From: Tunturiibacter gelidiferens
Lineage (GTDB): Bacteria; Acidobacteriota; Terriglobia; Terriglobales; Acidobacteriaceae
Length of the DNA: 64,000 nucleotides
Direction of reading: 5' to 3'
NCBI RefSeq assembly: GCF_013410115.1
Contig: NZ_JACCCV010000001.1
Location: forward strand, 1,736,001-1,800,000
The position numbers were made by a program, and so were the translations under genes. Below are positions 63,917 to 64,000 of the stretch, piece after piece. Position 1 is the first letter of the stretch. Each line of letters starts with the position of its first letter. Below the pieces are notes generated by a model. The model was not told the DNA's origin. It saw only the letters and a list, made by a program, of their open reading frames with translations, and did no database searches.

Positions 63917-64000
63917 TGTTGTTTGCTCATTGTTTCTTTGCTCATTGTTCGTCGTCTTTCGTAAGAGGTACATCGCTGTGGATACCGGCGCGAACGGCGA

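Overview
The window looks like chromosomal DNA of an acidobacterium, probably family Acidobacteriaceae (Granulicella/Edaphobacter/Terriglobus type). This is an inference from GC-rich DNA, remembered similarity of FtsH, HemD, IspF and an Oar-like TonB receptor tail to that group, tilS-ftsH and lptE-holA neighbourhoods, and many short dispersed intergenic repeats. No 16S gene or database search was available.

Layout. 1-1708 is a gene graveyard: fragments of a nitrate-transporter gene, an outer-membrane channel gene, hemD and a TonB-receptor gene are joined end to end with frameshifts. 1890-42742 is mostly ordinary chromosome: tRNA-Cys, peroxiredoxin, PhzF, a receiver protein, recG, an MFS exporter, an ABC-2 transporter pair, a porin, an acyltransferase, queA, polA, mutM-sseA, lptE-holA, ftsH, tilS, ispD-ispF, several peptidases/hydrolases, a TetR/SDR divergent pair with two clear operators, and fructose-bisphosphatase. 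The spacers hold several repeat families: REP-like elements, a ~95-bp hairpin-rich repeat in five copies, a long-stem palindrome pair, a 19-unit hexamer array, and ~11-bp phased ACCAC arrays.

The main discovery is at 43055-59450: a 16.4-kb element bounded by 33-bp imperfect terminal inverted repeats (29/33 identical) and flanked by a perfect 14-bp direct repeat. It encodes a solo Cas1 with intact catalytic residues, a zinc finger and a C-terminal helix-turn-helix (HTH), a family-B DNA polymerase with intact exonuclease and polymerase motifs and a similar C-terminal HTH, an HNH-like protein and two small HTH proteins. There is no cas2, effector gene or CRISPR array. This is the defining combination of a casposon, a self-synthesising transposon that uses Cas1 as its integrase. 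Its right arm carries a tightly coupled four-gene operon (GHKL ATPase/kinase-like protein, receiver-domain protein, unknown protein, N6-adenine methyltransferase) that may be an undescribed defence or modification system. Its left arm carries a longer paralogue of a membrane-protein gene found 9.6 kb away in the host chromosome, and two unknown genes, one broken by an extra AT dinucleotide.

59536-64000 returns to host DNA: tRNA-Ala, repeats, a CtaG-like oxidase assembly protein, and a cytochrome c / Rieske / fused cytochrome b-c operon of an electron-transport complex.
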